DNA from: Bacteroidota bacterium
GTDB taxonomy: Bacteria > Bacteroidota > Bacteroidia > Bacteroidales > VadinHA17
NCBI GenBank assembly: GCA_030613125.1
Contig: JAUWMO010000026.1
Location: 1 to 17,854 of the forward strand
Direction of reading: 5' to 3'
DNA length: 17,854 nucleotides
The position numbers and the translations under genes are program-made. Every line of letters starts with the position of its first letter. The stretch's first letter is position 1. Positions 1-7,278 of the stretch are shown piece after piece. The notes beneath the pieces were generated by a model. That model ran no database searches. It was not told the origin of the DNA and saw nothing but the letters and a program-made list of their open reading frames with translations.

Positions 1-394
1 CTGTATCACACAACTCCACAACAGAAATATCAAATGCTTCAGCATATTTTCCAAGTATCGAGGGATCAAGTTTTTCAAACTGAACAGGTAAAAGATGTTT
101 TTTCACCTTCCTTTTTGAAAAACCAACGTATTGAGCAAGCAAGGGAATGCTCATAATATTTTTTTCCATAAAATATCCTATAGGGCTTAATTTTCCTTCA
201 ATAACCTGTCTTTGAGCGTGTGCCACTCTTTCATTAATATCTTCCCATGCCTGTTTTATAGCAGCATTTTTAGGGCCCCAGCCAGTACTGAATACCTGTA
301 CATATTTTCCGTTTTCATCAATAGCGTAACAAAGGTCCTCGAATTTCCCTTCCATCAGACCTTCATCTTCCTGAGGTACATCTTTTTTTCTCAT
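1..394 (-). CDS. Conserved Bacteroidetes protein of unknown function, 3'-truncated by window edge
   Basis: I read an open frame of 131 codons on the minus strand from ATG at 394-392 to the left edge, with no stop. The protein begins MRKKDVPQEDEGLMEGKFED and continues through a segment resembling YAIDENGKYVQVFSTGWGPK, then an amphipathic stretch (IKQAWEDINERVAHAQRQVI). The C-terminal part has LLAQYVGFSKRKVKKHLLP followed by LGKYAEAFDISVVEL. I recall homologues of this shape and about this length as small conserved proteins in many Bacteroidetes. The basic segment after LAQYVG and the later 'KYAEAFDI' could be helix-turn-helix-like, which would suit a DNA-binding role, but that is inference. 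Only a few residues are probably missing at the C-terminus. It is divergent from gcvT and shares a 227-bp spacer with it that holds a perfect 14-bp palindrome. No function is assigned. Confidence 0.8.
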   Translation of the reverse strand, partial: MRKKDVPQEDEGLMEGKFEDLCYAIDENGKYVQVFSTGWGPKNAAIKQAWEDINERVAHAQRQVIEGKLSPIGYFMEKNIMSIPLLAQYVGFSKRKVKKHLLPVQFEKLDPSILGKYAEAFDISVVELCDT

Positions 395-539
395 CTGATA
401 AAATTTAATTTTTTAACACCAGCCTGGGAAGTTTGCCACTCTGTTATTTCAAGCGACCGAATTTACAAAAAAATCTTTTGTTATCAATTTCGGGAGCTGG
501 TTTACCTTGACAAAATTCAAAATATTTAATCATTAACAA

Positions 540-553
540 GTGACAATTGTCAC
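540..553. promoter_or_regulatory. Perfect 14-bp palindrome, candidate operator between divergent genes
   Basis: GTGACAATTGTCAC reads the same on both strands. It lies in the spacer between the divergent 1-394 gene and gcvT, 24 bp upstream of a TAnnTTTG promoter element. A dimeric regulator could bind here. The regulator is unknown, and neither gene is known from this sequence to respond to it. Confidence 0.45.
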
Positions 554-576
554 AAAACTATTCACTTTAAAATTTT

Positions 577-584
577 TAAATTTG
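577..584 (+). promoter_or_regulatory. Bacteroidetes-type -7 element for gcvT-comB
   Basis: TAAATTTG matches the Bacteroidetes -7 consensus TAnnTTTG exactly and would place transcription start near 591, about 30 nt before the gcvT ATG. The expected -33 TTTG is not at the usual 19-23 nt spacing; the nearest TTG (547-549, inside the palindrome) is 27 nt upstream. AT-rich DNA produces such matches by chance, so confidence is moderate. Confidence 0.4.
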
Positions 585-621
585 TTCTCATTCTTTTTAC
601 CGAATTTAACTTATACAACCA

Positions 622-1725
622 ATGAAAAATACTCCGTTTGCTGAGATACATAAGGGGCTGGGTGCCAGGATGGTTCCTTTTGCCGGTTATCTGATGCCGG
701 TTGAATATTCAGGGATCATTGATGAGCATGTGAATGTACGTGAAAATATGGGTGTTTTTGATGTTTCACATATGGGTGAAATCTGGGTAAAAGGACCAAA
801 AGCCCTTGATTATATTCAATATATTACTTCCAATGATGCTTCTGTTTTGACAATTGGTAAGGTACAGTATTCATGTTTCCCCAACGGGAAGGGAGGCATA
901 GTTGATGATCTTTTGGTATATAAAATTGATGATGAAATATATCTGCTTGTTGTGAATGCAGCAAACCTGGAGAAGGATTGGAATTGGCTTGTGGAGCAGA
1001 GTAAGGATTTTGGTTTAATAGTAGACAAAGAGCTGATAAACGCTTCTGAAGAAATCGCCCAATTGGCCATACAAGGCCCAAAAGCGTTAGAAGCCATGCA
1101 AAAACTTACATCAGAGAAGGTGACAGGGATGGAATTCTATAGTTTTAGGGTCATTGAATTTGCCGGTATAAAAGATGTCATCTTTTCGATCACGGGATAT
1201 ACCGGGGCTGGTGGGTGTGAAATATATATTCAGAATAATGATGCAGGTAAAATGTGGAATGCAGTTTTTGAAGCAGGTGAGGAATTTGGTGTTAAACCTG
1301 CCGGTCTTGGTACTAGAGATACTCTCAGGCTGGAAATGGGATATTGCCTGTATGGTAATGATATTAATGATAATACTTCTCCCATTGAAGCCGGACTGGG
1401 ATGGATCACAAAATTTAATGAGAACAAGAATTTTATTGATAAAGAATATCTGCTCAGGCAAAAAATGGAAGGTGTATCAAAAAGGCTGAAAGGATTTGTG
1501 ATGATCGATCGGGGAATCCCCAGGCAGCACTACGAAGTGGTGAATACAAATGGTGAGATAATTGGAGAAGTAACATCAGGCACTATGTCTCCGATGATGA
1601 AAAAGGGGATCGGTATGGCTTACCTGAATAAAGGATATTGGAATGAAGGCACAGAGATCTTCATCAGGATCAGGAACAAAATACTGAAGGCTGAAGTGGT
1701 AAAATTCCCAATTTTTAAAGGATAG
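622..1725 (+). CDS. gcvT: Glycine cleavage system aminomethyltransferase (T protein)
   Basis: This 367-aa protein is the usual length for GcvT. It transfers the methylene group from aminomethyl-lipoyl H protein to tetrahydrofolate, releasing ammonia, in cytoplasmic glycine catabolism. Family features are in order: N-terminal PFAGYLMPVEYSGIIDEH (residues 19-36), FDVSHMGEI (46-54), GGIVDDLLVY (91-100) with the folate-binding Asp pair at 95-96, then AIQGPKA, GYTGAGGCEIY, LGTRDTLRLE.GYCLYGND, and the C-terminal barrel domain with GEVTSGTMSP. The ATG start is followed directly by the conserved N-terminus. comB begins 2 nt after the stop, so the two are very probably co-transcribed. gcvP and gcvH are not in this window; the T gene standing apart from P and H is common in Bacteroidetes. 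No truncation or frameshift is visible. Confidence 0.96.
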   Translation: MKNTPFAEIHKGLGARMVPFAGYLMPVEYSGIIDEHVNVRENMGVFDVSHMGEIWVKGPKALDYIQYITSNDASVLTIGKVQYSCFPNGKGGIVDDLLVYKIDDEIYLLVVNAANLEKDWNWLVEQSKDFGLIVDKELINASEEIAQLAIQGPKALEAMQKLTSEKVTGMEFYSFRVIEFAGIKDVIFSITGYTGAGGCEIYIQNNDAGKMWNAVFEAGEEFGVKPAGLGTRDTLRLEMGYCLYGNDINDNTSPIEAGLGWITKFNENKNFIDKEYLLRQKMEGVSKRLKGFVMIDRGIPRQHYEVVNTNGEIIGEVTSGTMSPMMKKGIGMAYLNKGYWNEGTEIFIRIRNKILKAEVVKFPIFKG

Positions 1726-1727
1726 TT

Positions 1728-2459
1728 ATGAGTATTCATAAAGTAGAGGTGTGTTTTTCTCCAGTCCTTTTTCCGGATTATGAAAATAAAGAAGCCAATG
1801 TGGTCATTGTTGATGTGCTAAGAGCCACATCAGCTATTATAACGGCCTTTCAAAACGGAGTGGAAAAACTAATTCCGGTAAAAACAATTAAGGAGGCCAG
1901 GAAATTAAAACAAAAGGGATATATGGTGGCAGCAGAAAGGGATGGCATAGTCCTGGATTTTGCTGATTTCGGGAATTCTCCTTTTAACTTCACTAAGGAA
2001 AAAATTGGAAACAGGACAATTGCCTATAGTACAACCAATGGCACAATGGCTATACATATGGCATCCAAATGTAATAAAGTAATCATCGGTGGTTTTTTGA
2101 ATATCTCGGCTCTGGAAGAGTGGCTTATTAGTGAACAACGCGATGTTATTATTCTTTGTGCTGCCTGGAAAAATAAGTTCAATCTTGAAGATTCAGTTTT
2201 TGCCGGTGCCCTGGCCGAACGACTACTTAAACAATCTTCGTTTTATACAATATGCGATTCAGTTCATGGAGCTATTGATCTATGGAAAATTGCCAGGACC
2301 GATCTGGTTGGTTACATCGAAAAAGCAGCCCAGCGAAGCAGATTGAAGAAAAACGGACTTGATGATGTAATTCCTTATTGTTTTACTGAGGATGTGACAA
2401 GTGTAATTCCTGTGTTAGAGGGTGAATATTTGGTGGAATTGAAAAATTCAGGAAATTAA
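1728..2459 (+). CDS. comB: 2-phosphosulfolactate phosphatase family protein (ComB)
   Basis: The 243-aa product matches the ComB family, which dephosphorylates 2-phosphosulfolactate to 3-sulfolactate, known from archaeal coenzyme M synthesis. Visible signatures are VVIVDVLRATSAI (residues 25-37), AAERDG (68-73), DFADFGNSP (77-85), YSTTNGT (100-106) and LCAAWKNKFNLEDSVFAGAL (143-162); the acidic residues in these segments fit a Mg2+-dependent phosphatase. The family is also present in bacteria that make no coenzyme M, including many Bacteroidetes, where the true substrate is less certain. A link to sulfolactate or sulfonolipid precursors is inference. It starts 2 nt after gcvT and is translated from the same mRNA. 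Family assignment is firm; the in vivo substrate is not. Confidence 0.88.
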   Translation: MSIHKVEVCFSPVLFPDYENKEANVVIVDVLRATSAIITAFQNGVEKLIPVKTIKEARKLKQKGYMVAAERDGIVLDFADFGNSPFNFTKEKIGNRTIAYSTTNGTMAIHMASKCNKVIIGGFLNISALEEWLISEQRDVIILCAAWKNKFNLEDSVFAGALAERLLKQSSFYTICDSVHGAIDLWKIARTDLVGYIEKAAQRSRLKKNGLDDVIPYCFTEDVTSVIPVLEGEYLVELKNSGN

Positions 2460-2675
2460 CCCTGATAAAAGCAATTTAATAGGTCTTATAATATTAATTT
2501 CAGGATACGTCAGGCAGTATAAACTTTCTTTTTTTTACAACAGAATCAATTTGCCCGACGCCTGCCAACTATTTTAATTTAATCAAAACTTTATTAATTT
2601 CTTAATAATGTGTAGGCTAAAAAGCGTTGCCATCCCGCAGGTTGGCTAAGATTTTTTAGAATGTGTTAGCAATTG
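2460..2675. other. Convergent spacer between comB and metallopeptidase
   Basis: This 216-bp AT-rich spacer lies between two genes that converge. It contains two GC-richer patches with short repeated words (GTCAGGCAG near 2508 and GACGCCTGCC near 2560; GCGTTGCC and GGTTGGCTAAG near 2622-2650). A weak hairpin, GCTAA/TTAGC with a T run in its loop, lies at about 2644-2671. I find no convincing intrinsic terminator and no coding frame. Confidence 0.4.
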
Positions 2676-4580
2676 TTAATTAATTTCGATATAGTTGTTA
2701 CCATGATTAATATCAGGAACACTTTTATCATCTAAACTGATTGATTTTACATTTTCCAAATTTTCAATTTCAATAGTAACTTGTTTCCCCCCATTTTTCC
2801 ATATGTTCATCGATTTAGAAATCGTAGTTGATGTTCCGTCTTTATACTCAATGGTTAGATTTACTGGCAGAGGTAATGCTCTGGCACCCATACGCTTTAT
2901 GATGGCTTGATTGTCCTGCAATTCGATTCCAAGGTCAGGATAGCCAAAATCCAAAAACCATGCATTCCAGAACCAATTGAAGTTTTCATCTAAAACATCA
3001 TTCATGGTATAGAATAAATCGAACGGAGTGGGATGTTTTCCCTTCCACCTATGAACAAATTCGTGCAATGCGAACAAGAATTTATCTTCTCCTATCATAT
3101 CTGCAAAGAGCATAAATGGAACAACCGGTTTAATTAAGTATTGATAAAATGCATTATTCATATCATTTTGCGCGTAAGCATTATAAAGAGAACTGTTATC
3201 CTGGGTGGTAACACAGAAATAGTTATATGCAGCATATATTCCAATAGATTTAACAGATCCCCGGGTATTGGTATAAAAATCCATTCCATGCTTATCCCAA
3301 AGAAAACGGTTAGTAAAAAATTGCGTAAGCCCCTCATCCATAAAATGATAACGTTTTTCATTGATACCCATCAAAAAGGGGAAGTAATTATGACATATTT
3401 CATGAAAGGTCATAAGGGTCAGAAAAACAGTATCCCTGTCATCAGAATTATTAGCAATCATTGGAAACTCCATACCTCCGCTGAGCATGCCATTAAATGT
3501 TGTGGCATGACTATAAGGATAATGAATACCCGGGAATACTTCTGATGTATATTTTACTGAATTCTTTGCAATATCGATAACCTGAGGATAAAGCACAGAT
3601 TCCGGATGATAAGCTGCATCAACGAATATCCTGCGATCACCTATCAAAATACTTGTACCGTCCCATAAGTAATTGGGTGCTGTTCCAAATGCAAAATCGG
3701 GAACTTCATTCGCTTCAAATTCCCATATATTACCTACGAGATAATCTTTGTTCAGATCATCCTTTGATAAAATTTCAACTTTTTCATCAGTAGTCCTGGC
3801 TTCGTCCAGTCTTTCAATTAAGGAGTTTGTAAAAACCCCCTCCTCATTCGTTAAACTTCCGGTGCCCCATACAAAAAATCCTTCAGGGACTTCTATGGTT
3901 ACTTTATAATTATTGAAATCATTGTAAAATTCCTGAAGACCTTTATGGAATAACATATAGTCCCATCCCTTCATATTTGGAAAAAACTCCATATCATCGT
4001 AAACAGCTATTTGGGGATAGAAATATCCAATAAACCAGGCATTGTCTTTATAATAGCCGGTTCTTCTAAATTCTGGTTCCAAAGGTAGTTTATAACTCCA
4101 CTCACAGTAAATACTAAGCTTGCTTTTAGATGGCAAAGGGTTTTCCAAAGGAATTGAGAAATTTGTCCCATTTGACATTATCCTATGGCTCTCGAGAGAA
4201 ATGCCAGTTTCATTTATAATAATAGTATCAAGTTCCACTCCTTCATGAATATTTCCGGGATGAACTTCATCATCTCTTACCGCTCCCTTTTTATATCTGT
4301 TTTGATAAAGACGGAGTACAATATTAGTTAAGGTATCTGGGCTTTCGTTGAAGTATGTCACGCTTTCTTTGCCAAAAATCCTTTTTAATGCAGTGTCTAA
4401 TCGAACAGTAATAGTATAGTCTGCGTGGTTTTGCCAATACATAGGTCCCGGTTTGCCATTTCGGCTACGGGTTTCATTCTTAACAGCATTTTGATAATTG
4501 ACAGTTTCGTAAAGTTGTGCTTCTTGTGCAGATATAATAATCGGACAAGTAATTACGAGTATTAATATTAATATTCTCAT
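2676..4580 (-). CDS. Secreted M1-family (gluzincin) zinc metallopeptidase
   Basis: The protein is 634 aa from the ATG at 4580. A longer frame opens with TTG at 4604, but the ATG places a clean signal peptide (MRILILILVITCPIIISAQ) at the N-terminus, so I chose it. An N-terminal beta-rich domain (YTITVRLD...ESVTYFNESPDTLTNIVLRLY) is typical of M1 aminopeptidases. The exopeptidase-type motif appears as SGGMEFPM (GGMEF about 368-372; canonical GAMEN). The zinc site is HEICH at 393-397, with the third ligand Glu at 416 in FMDEGLTQF, giving the exact HExxH-x18-E spacing, so catalysis looks intact. It should act in the periplasm or at the cell surface on peptides; substrate unknown. The ordinary M1 GAMEN is replaced by GGMEF, as often seen in Bacteroidetes paralogues. 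It is downstream of the lipoprotein gene on the same strand, 264 bp away, so probably a separate transcript. Confidence 0.9.
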   Translation of the reverse strand: MRILILILVITCPIIISAQEAQLYETVNYQNAVKNETRSRNGKPGPMYWQNHADYTITVRLDTALKRIFGKESVTYFNESPDTLTNIVLRLYQNRYKKGAVRDDEVHPGNIHEGVELDTIIINETGISLESHRIMSNGTNFSIPLENPLPSKSKLSIYCEWSYKLPLEPEFRRTGYYKDNAWFIGYFYPQIAVYDDMEFFPNMKGWDYMLFHKGLQEFYNDFNNYKVTIEVPEGFFVWGTGSLTNEEGVFTNSLIERLDEARTTDEKVEILSKDDLNKDYLVGNIWEFEANEVPDFAFGTAPNYLWDGTSILIGDRRIFVDAAYHPESVLYPQVIDIAKNSVKYTSEVFPGIHYPYSHATTFNGMLSGGMEFPMIANNSDDRDTVFLTLMTFHEICHNYFPFLMGINEKRYHFMDEGLTQFFTNRFLWDKHGMDFYTNTRGSVKSIGIYAAYNYFCVTTQDNSSLYNAYAQNDMNNAFYQYLIKPVVPFMLFADMIGEDKFLFALHEFVHRWKGKHPTPFDLFYTMNDVLDENFNWFWNAWFLDFGYPDLGIELQDNQAIIKRMGARALPLPVNLTIEYKDGTSTTISKSMNIWKNGGKQVTIEIENLENVKSISLDDKSVPDINHGNNYIEIN

Positions 4581-4783
4581 AGCATAAGAATTAATAATTG
4601 CCAACGTTGTTATATAATTATATTGTTTTTATTTCTTCTTCAGCATTGGTTTTTTAAGTCAATGTCTTTCAGTTTCTTAGATTCTAAAAACCGATCTAAG
4701 GGGCTTTTTATTTTTGCAAGGGAACTTTTTGAATTATGCTTAAGGGAGAAGAAATCAGATAGGCATTTTTCTGCCAACGAGTC

Positions 4784-4815
4784 TGGTTAAACTGCGTTTT
4801 AATGCGGTTTAGCTA
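4784..4815. other. Imperfect hairpin downstream of the lipoprotein gene
   Basis: TAAACTGC (4788-4795) pairs with GCGGTTTA (4804-4811) with one T-G wobble, and pairing extends outward through further wobbles to about 12 bp. It lies 30-60 bp past the stop of the minus-strand lipoprotein gene, where a terminator would be expected, but neither side has a proper T tract. It may stabilise the mRNA 3' end. Confidence 0.3.
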
Positions 4816-4820
4816 ATGTT

Positions 4821-4837
4821 ATTATCGGCTGGCGTTT
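4821..4837 (+). repeat. Left copy of inverted repeat flanking lipoprotein gene
   Basis: The reverse complement reads AAACGCCAGCCGATAAT and matches AAACGCTTGCCGATAAC at 5442-5458 at 14 of 17 positions. The two copies bracket the complete lipoprotein gene. Origin unknown. Confidence 0.4.
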
Positions 4838-4844
4838 CTATCTT

Positions 4845-5393
4845 CTATTCAGTATCTTCTGTTTCAGATTCTCCTTCGTCCTCCTCAATTTCTTCTTCTT
4901 CATCACCCTCTTCGTCTTCATAGGATGTAGTATTAACTAAGGAAAAATAAACAATTCTCCATTTGTCATTAACTTTTTCCAAAAATTGTACGCTTATATT
5001 CTTCCTTATAAATTCACCCTCATTATCATATACTGCTTCATCAAAGATAGCCCAGGCACTTTCTTTGTAGACTTTAATTTTATAATTTGTTTTTACATAT
5101 TTATATGTACTTGGTTCAGGATTATTCTCAATATATTTCTTATAAAGTGAACTGATTTCTTCCCATCCAACATAATAACTAAAACCTGATTTGCTGGCTG
5201 ACAACCTGATGTTTGTTGAATCCTCTACAAAGGTTGCAGCCATGCGGTCAAAATCCCTGTCCATAAAACCATTTGTTTCTTCTTCGATAACAGCCTTTAT
5301 GGCTTCTTTTTCTTTTTCAATGTCAATCTTTTCCTGACAGGAAGTCCCTGCCAATAAAATAAGAGCAAATAATGTCAATCCATACTTTTTCAT
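4845..5393 (-). CDS. Small lipoprotein with NTF2/SnoaL-like fold and acidic tail
   Basis: The 182-aa product starts with MKKYGLTLFALILLAGTSC. Cys19 after a hydrophobic core suits signal peptidase II cleavage in a Bacteroidetes context, although GTSC is a relaxed lipobox. The mature part (EAIKAVIEEETNGFMDRDFD, RMAATFVEDS, SGFSYYVGWEEI, SAWAIFDEAVYD, WRIVYFSLVNTTSY) follows the helix-helix-sheet pattern of SnoaL/NTF2-like proteins such as DUF4440-type domains. These domains bind small ligands or act as accessory folds; no catalytic role can be named. The last 25 or so residues are almost entirely Glu and Asp (EDEEGDEEEEIEEDEG...), an unusual extension that could bind divalent metal or basic partners; this is inference. 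A 17-bp imperfect inverted repeat flanks the gene (4821-4837 and 5442-5458). Confidence 0.8.
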   Translation of the reverse strand: MKKYGLTLFALILLAGTSCQEKIDIEKEKEAIKAVIEEETNGFMDRDFDRMAATFVEDSTNIRLSASKSGFSYYVGWEEISSLYKKYIENNPEPSTYKYVKTNYKIKVYKESAWAIFDEAVYDNEGEFIRKNISVQFLEKVNDKWRIVYFSLVNTTSYEDEEGDEEEEIEEDEGESETEDTE

Positions 5394-5441
5394 GATTAAA
5401 TAGTTTTAAGGTTAATAATGTGATTATAATATATTTATTTA

Positions 5442-5458
5442 AAACGCTTGCCGATAAC
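5442..5458 (+). repeat. Right copy of inverted repeat flanking lipoprotein gene
   Basis: AAACGCTTGCCGATAAC is the partner of the copy at 4821-4837 in opposite orientation. It lies about 50 bp upstream of the lipoprotein ATG and could also be part of its 5' region. Confidence 0.4.
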
Positions 5459-5596
5459 TTGATTATACAATTAACTTTTCTTCTAAGATAACGAAATTCT
5501 CTGTTTAATGCTATTATTTACAGAAAGTTAAATCCCTCTAAAAGAAAAACCCGACTTCCATCCGAGAAATCTTTATATGATTTCAAAACCAACACT

Positions 5597-5627
5597 AAGT
5601 CTATTAGTGTCACTAATGGACTTTTTT
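5597..5627 (+). terminator. Orphan intrinsic-terminator-like hairpin
   Basis: AAGTCTATTAGTG (5597-5609) pairs with CACTAATGGACTT (5611-5623) over 13 positions with one T-G wobble, and six T residues follow (5622-5627). In practice the loop would be about GTGTCAC. The T tract lies on the plus strand, but no plus-strand gene lies upstream; the neighbour on the left is transcribed away on minus. It could terminate a small RNA from about 5400-5600 or be left from a lost gene. Confidence 0.45.
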
Positions 5628-5837
5628 ACCTGTCCCTATTTTTTAGCTTCGTTTGGATGAAAACGTAGTCAGGAAAGAATTTACACCCGGAGAACTGTTC
5701 TACATTATTTTTTACTCTATTGACTTTATTTATTAAGTTTTATTATTATCGTACAACTAACCATAAATTAAATTCTATTCTCCAATCTGATTCTTTTCCC
5801 GATTCAGAATAGAAATATAAACTTAAAGTCATCTTGA

Positions 5838-5981
5838 AAGCAAGTTGGCAAAAAAATAAAAAATGAAAAGAATAGTGATTATTCCAATAAAATGATTAAA
5901 ACAGGAAATATTGATGAATACTTACTTGAAATAAGCTATGTAAATTTAGATGGGACAAAACTTGACAGCAGAGGATATTAA
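5838..5981 (+). pseudogene. Possible gene remnant, short open stretch
   Basis: From 5838 to the TAA at 5979-5981 one frame stays open for 47 codons. With ATG at 5892 it gives a 29-aa peptide starting MIKTGNIDEYLLEI and ending YVNLDGTKLDSRGY. The mixed, protein-like composition stands out in a very AT-rich spacer. A second tiny frame (MKRIVIIPIK, ATG at 5863) ends at a TGA overlapping that ATG. I do not recognise a family. It could be the last piece of a decayed gene, a small peptide or chance. Confidence 0.15.
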
Positions 5982-6023
5982 AAGGCAAGCCAACCTGACT
6001 ACAACATGCTGTGAAGTGGATCC

Positions 6024-6048
6024 TTGCCGGATTTACACAGTCCGGCAA
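6024..6048. repeat. Perfect 8-bp stem hairpin
   Basis: TTGCCGGA (6024-6031) and TCCGGCAA (6041-6048) are perfect complements with a 9-nt loop, TTTACACAG. No T tract follows, so it is not a classical terminator. GTGAA (6011-6015) and TTCAC (6048-6052 region) could add an outer stem. It may be a small dispersed palindrome. Confidence 0.45.
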
Positions 6049-6133
6049 TTCACGGAACGAAAATATTGAATAATTTTTACTTTTTTATGGATCAGAACAG
6101 GGTATTTTACTATAATTATATACTAAAACTTAT

Positions 6134-6141
6134 TACATTTG
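6134..6141 (+). promoter_or_regulatory. Bacteroidetes-type -7 element for serC
   Basis: TACATTTG matches TAnnTTTG exactly, 38 nt before the serC ATG, which would give a leader of about 30 nt. No clear -33 TTTG is present at standard spacing. Confidence 0.4.
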
Positions 6142-6178
6142 TTACTTTTAAATTTAGCTTTACTTAAATACCCAAAAA

Positions 6179-7249
6179 ATGAAAAAACACAATTTCTACG
6201 CAGGCCCATCTATCCTTCCCCAGTATACTATTGACGGTGTAGCTGAGGCTGTGAAAAATTTTGCAGGCACCGGACTTTCTGTCATGGAAGTTTCTCATCG
6301 CAGTAAAGAATTTATAGCTGTAATGGATGATGCTCAGGCTCTGTTCAAAGAATTACTGAATGTCCCAGGTGGCTACCATGTTTTATTCCTTGGTGGCGGG
6401 GCCAGCACCCAGTTTACCATGGTTCCAATGAACCTAATGCAAAAAAAATCTGCGTATCTGAATACAGGGTCCTGGGCTACAAAGGCACAAAAAGAAGCAC
6501 ATCTGTATGGAGAGGTTATTGAGGTAGCTTCCTCGAAGGACAGGCTTTTCAATTATATTCCAAAAGGTTATGAGGTCCCCTCCGATGCAGACTATTTCCA
6601 TATCACAACCAACAACACAATTTACGGGACCGAAATAAAGGAAGATATTGACTGCAGGATACCTTTAGTGGCTGATATGTCTTCTGATATTTTCAGCCGG
6701 CCGGTGGATGTTTCGAAATATGCAATTATATATGGTGGAGCTCAGAAAAATTTGGCTCCTGCCGGAGTTACCTTTGTGATAGTTCGTGAGGATGTACTTG
6801 GAAAAGTTGACCGGTCAATTCCATCCATGCTGGATTATCGCACACATATTGACAAAGGTTCTATGTTCAACACCCCTCCTGTGTTACCAGTCTATGCCGC
6901 ATTGCAAACCCTTACCTGGTTGAAAAACCAGGGTGGTGTAGCAGCTATGTATAACAAAAATATTGAAAAAGCTCAATTATTGTACGATGAAATAGGCAGG
7001 AATAAACTTTTTAAGGCTACAGTTGAGGATGAAGCAGACCGTTCAATTATGAACATTTGCTGGGTGATGAATGAAACATATGCAGAACTTGAGAAGGAAT
7101 TCCTTGATTTTGCCACTGCAAAAGGTATGATAGGAATTAAAGGACACAGGTCAGTGGGTGGATTTCGTGCATCAATCTATAATGCAATGCCTAAAGAAAG
7201 TGTTGAAGCTTTAATTACCGTTATGAGGGAGTTTGAAAAAAATAATTAG
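6179..7249 (+). CDS. serC: Phosphoserine aminotransferase
   Basis: This 356-aa PLP enzyme converts 3-phosphohydroxypyruvate and glutamate to O-phosphoserine, the second step of serine synthesis, and can also act in pyridoxal phosphate synthesis. Visible features are the N-terminal NFYAGPSILP (residues 5-14), VMEVSHRSKEF (35-45), the cofactor phosphate loop FLGGGASTQF (70-79), TNTGSWA-type segment (95-100), TTNNTIYGTEI (143-153), ADMSSDIFSRP (165-175) and the PLP Lys190 in GGAQKNLAPAG (186-196). The length is normal for the family. serA follows 29 nt later, so the first two enzymes of the pathway are co-transcribed. It is preceded by a TAnnTTTG element at 6134-6141. Confidence 0.97.
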   Translation: MKKHNFYAGPSILPQYTIDGVAEAVKNFAGTGLSVMEVSHRSKEFIAVMDDAQALFKELLNVPGGYHVLFLGGGASTQFTMVPMNLMQKKSAYLNTGSWATKAQKEAHLYGEVIEVASSKDRLFNYIPKGYEVPSDADYFHITTNNTIYGTEIKEDIDCRIPLVADMSSDIFSRPVDVSKYAIIYGGAQKNLAPAGVTFVIVREDVLGKVDRSIPSMLDYRTHIDKGSMFNTPPVLPVYAALQTLTWLKNQGGVAAMYNKNIEKAQLLYDEIGRNKLFKATVEDEADRSIMNICWVMNETYAELEKEFLDFATAKGMIGIKGHRSVGGFRASIYNAMPKESVEALITVMREFEKNN

Positions 7250-7278
7250 TCTTACCATTAATTAATTAATAATAAATC

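Larger units (their letters stand above)
5394..6178. other. Long spacer without a confident gene
   Basis: This 785-bp AT-rich stretch separates the minus-strand lipoprotein gene from serC. I see the right copy of the flanking repeat (5442-5458), an orphan terminator-like hairpin (5597-5627), a 9-bp perfect inverted repeat TTCTATTCT/AGAATAGAA (5773-5781 with 5806-5814), a short open stretch that may be a gene remnant (5838-5981), an 8-bp perfect hairpin (6024-6048) and a TAnnTTTG element just before serC. No full-length coding frame and no tRNA is visible. Confidence 0.5.

Noticed and set aside
212..529. Plus-strand open frame of 105 codons near the left edge
   Set aside because: It is antisense to the conserved minus-strand gene at 1-394, and its composition (Phe/Ile/Ser-rich) is typical of a shadow frame.
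395..621. Glycine riboswitch upstream of gcvT
   Set aside because: The likely leader is only about 30 nt and the spacer is AT-rich without the conserved riboswitch stems.
2500..2660. Shared CTGCCTG-type words between the 2500-2570 spacer and the 11786-11895 arms as one repeat family
   Set aside because: The matches are only 7-9 bp and not collinear, so they are not enough to call a family by eye.
2676..4604. Longer metallopeptidase start at TTG 4604
   Set aside because: The ATG at 4580 directly begins a standard signal peptide; the extra eight residues from the TTG would precede it without need.
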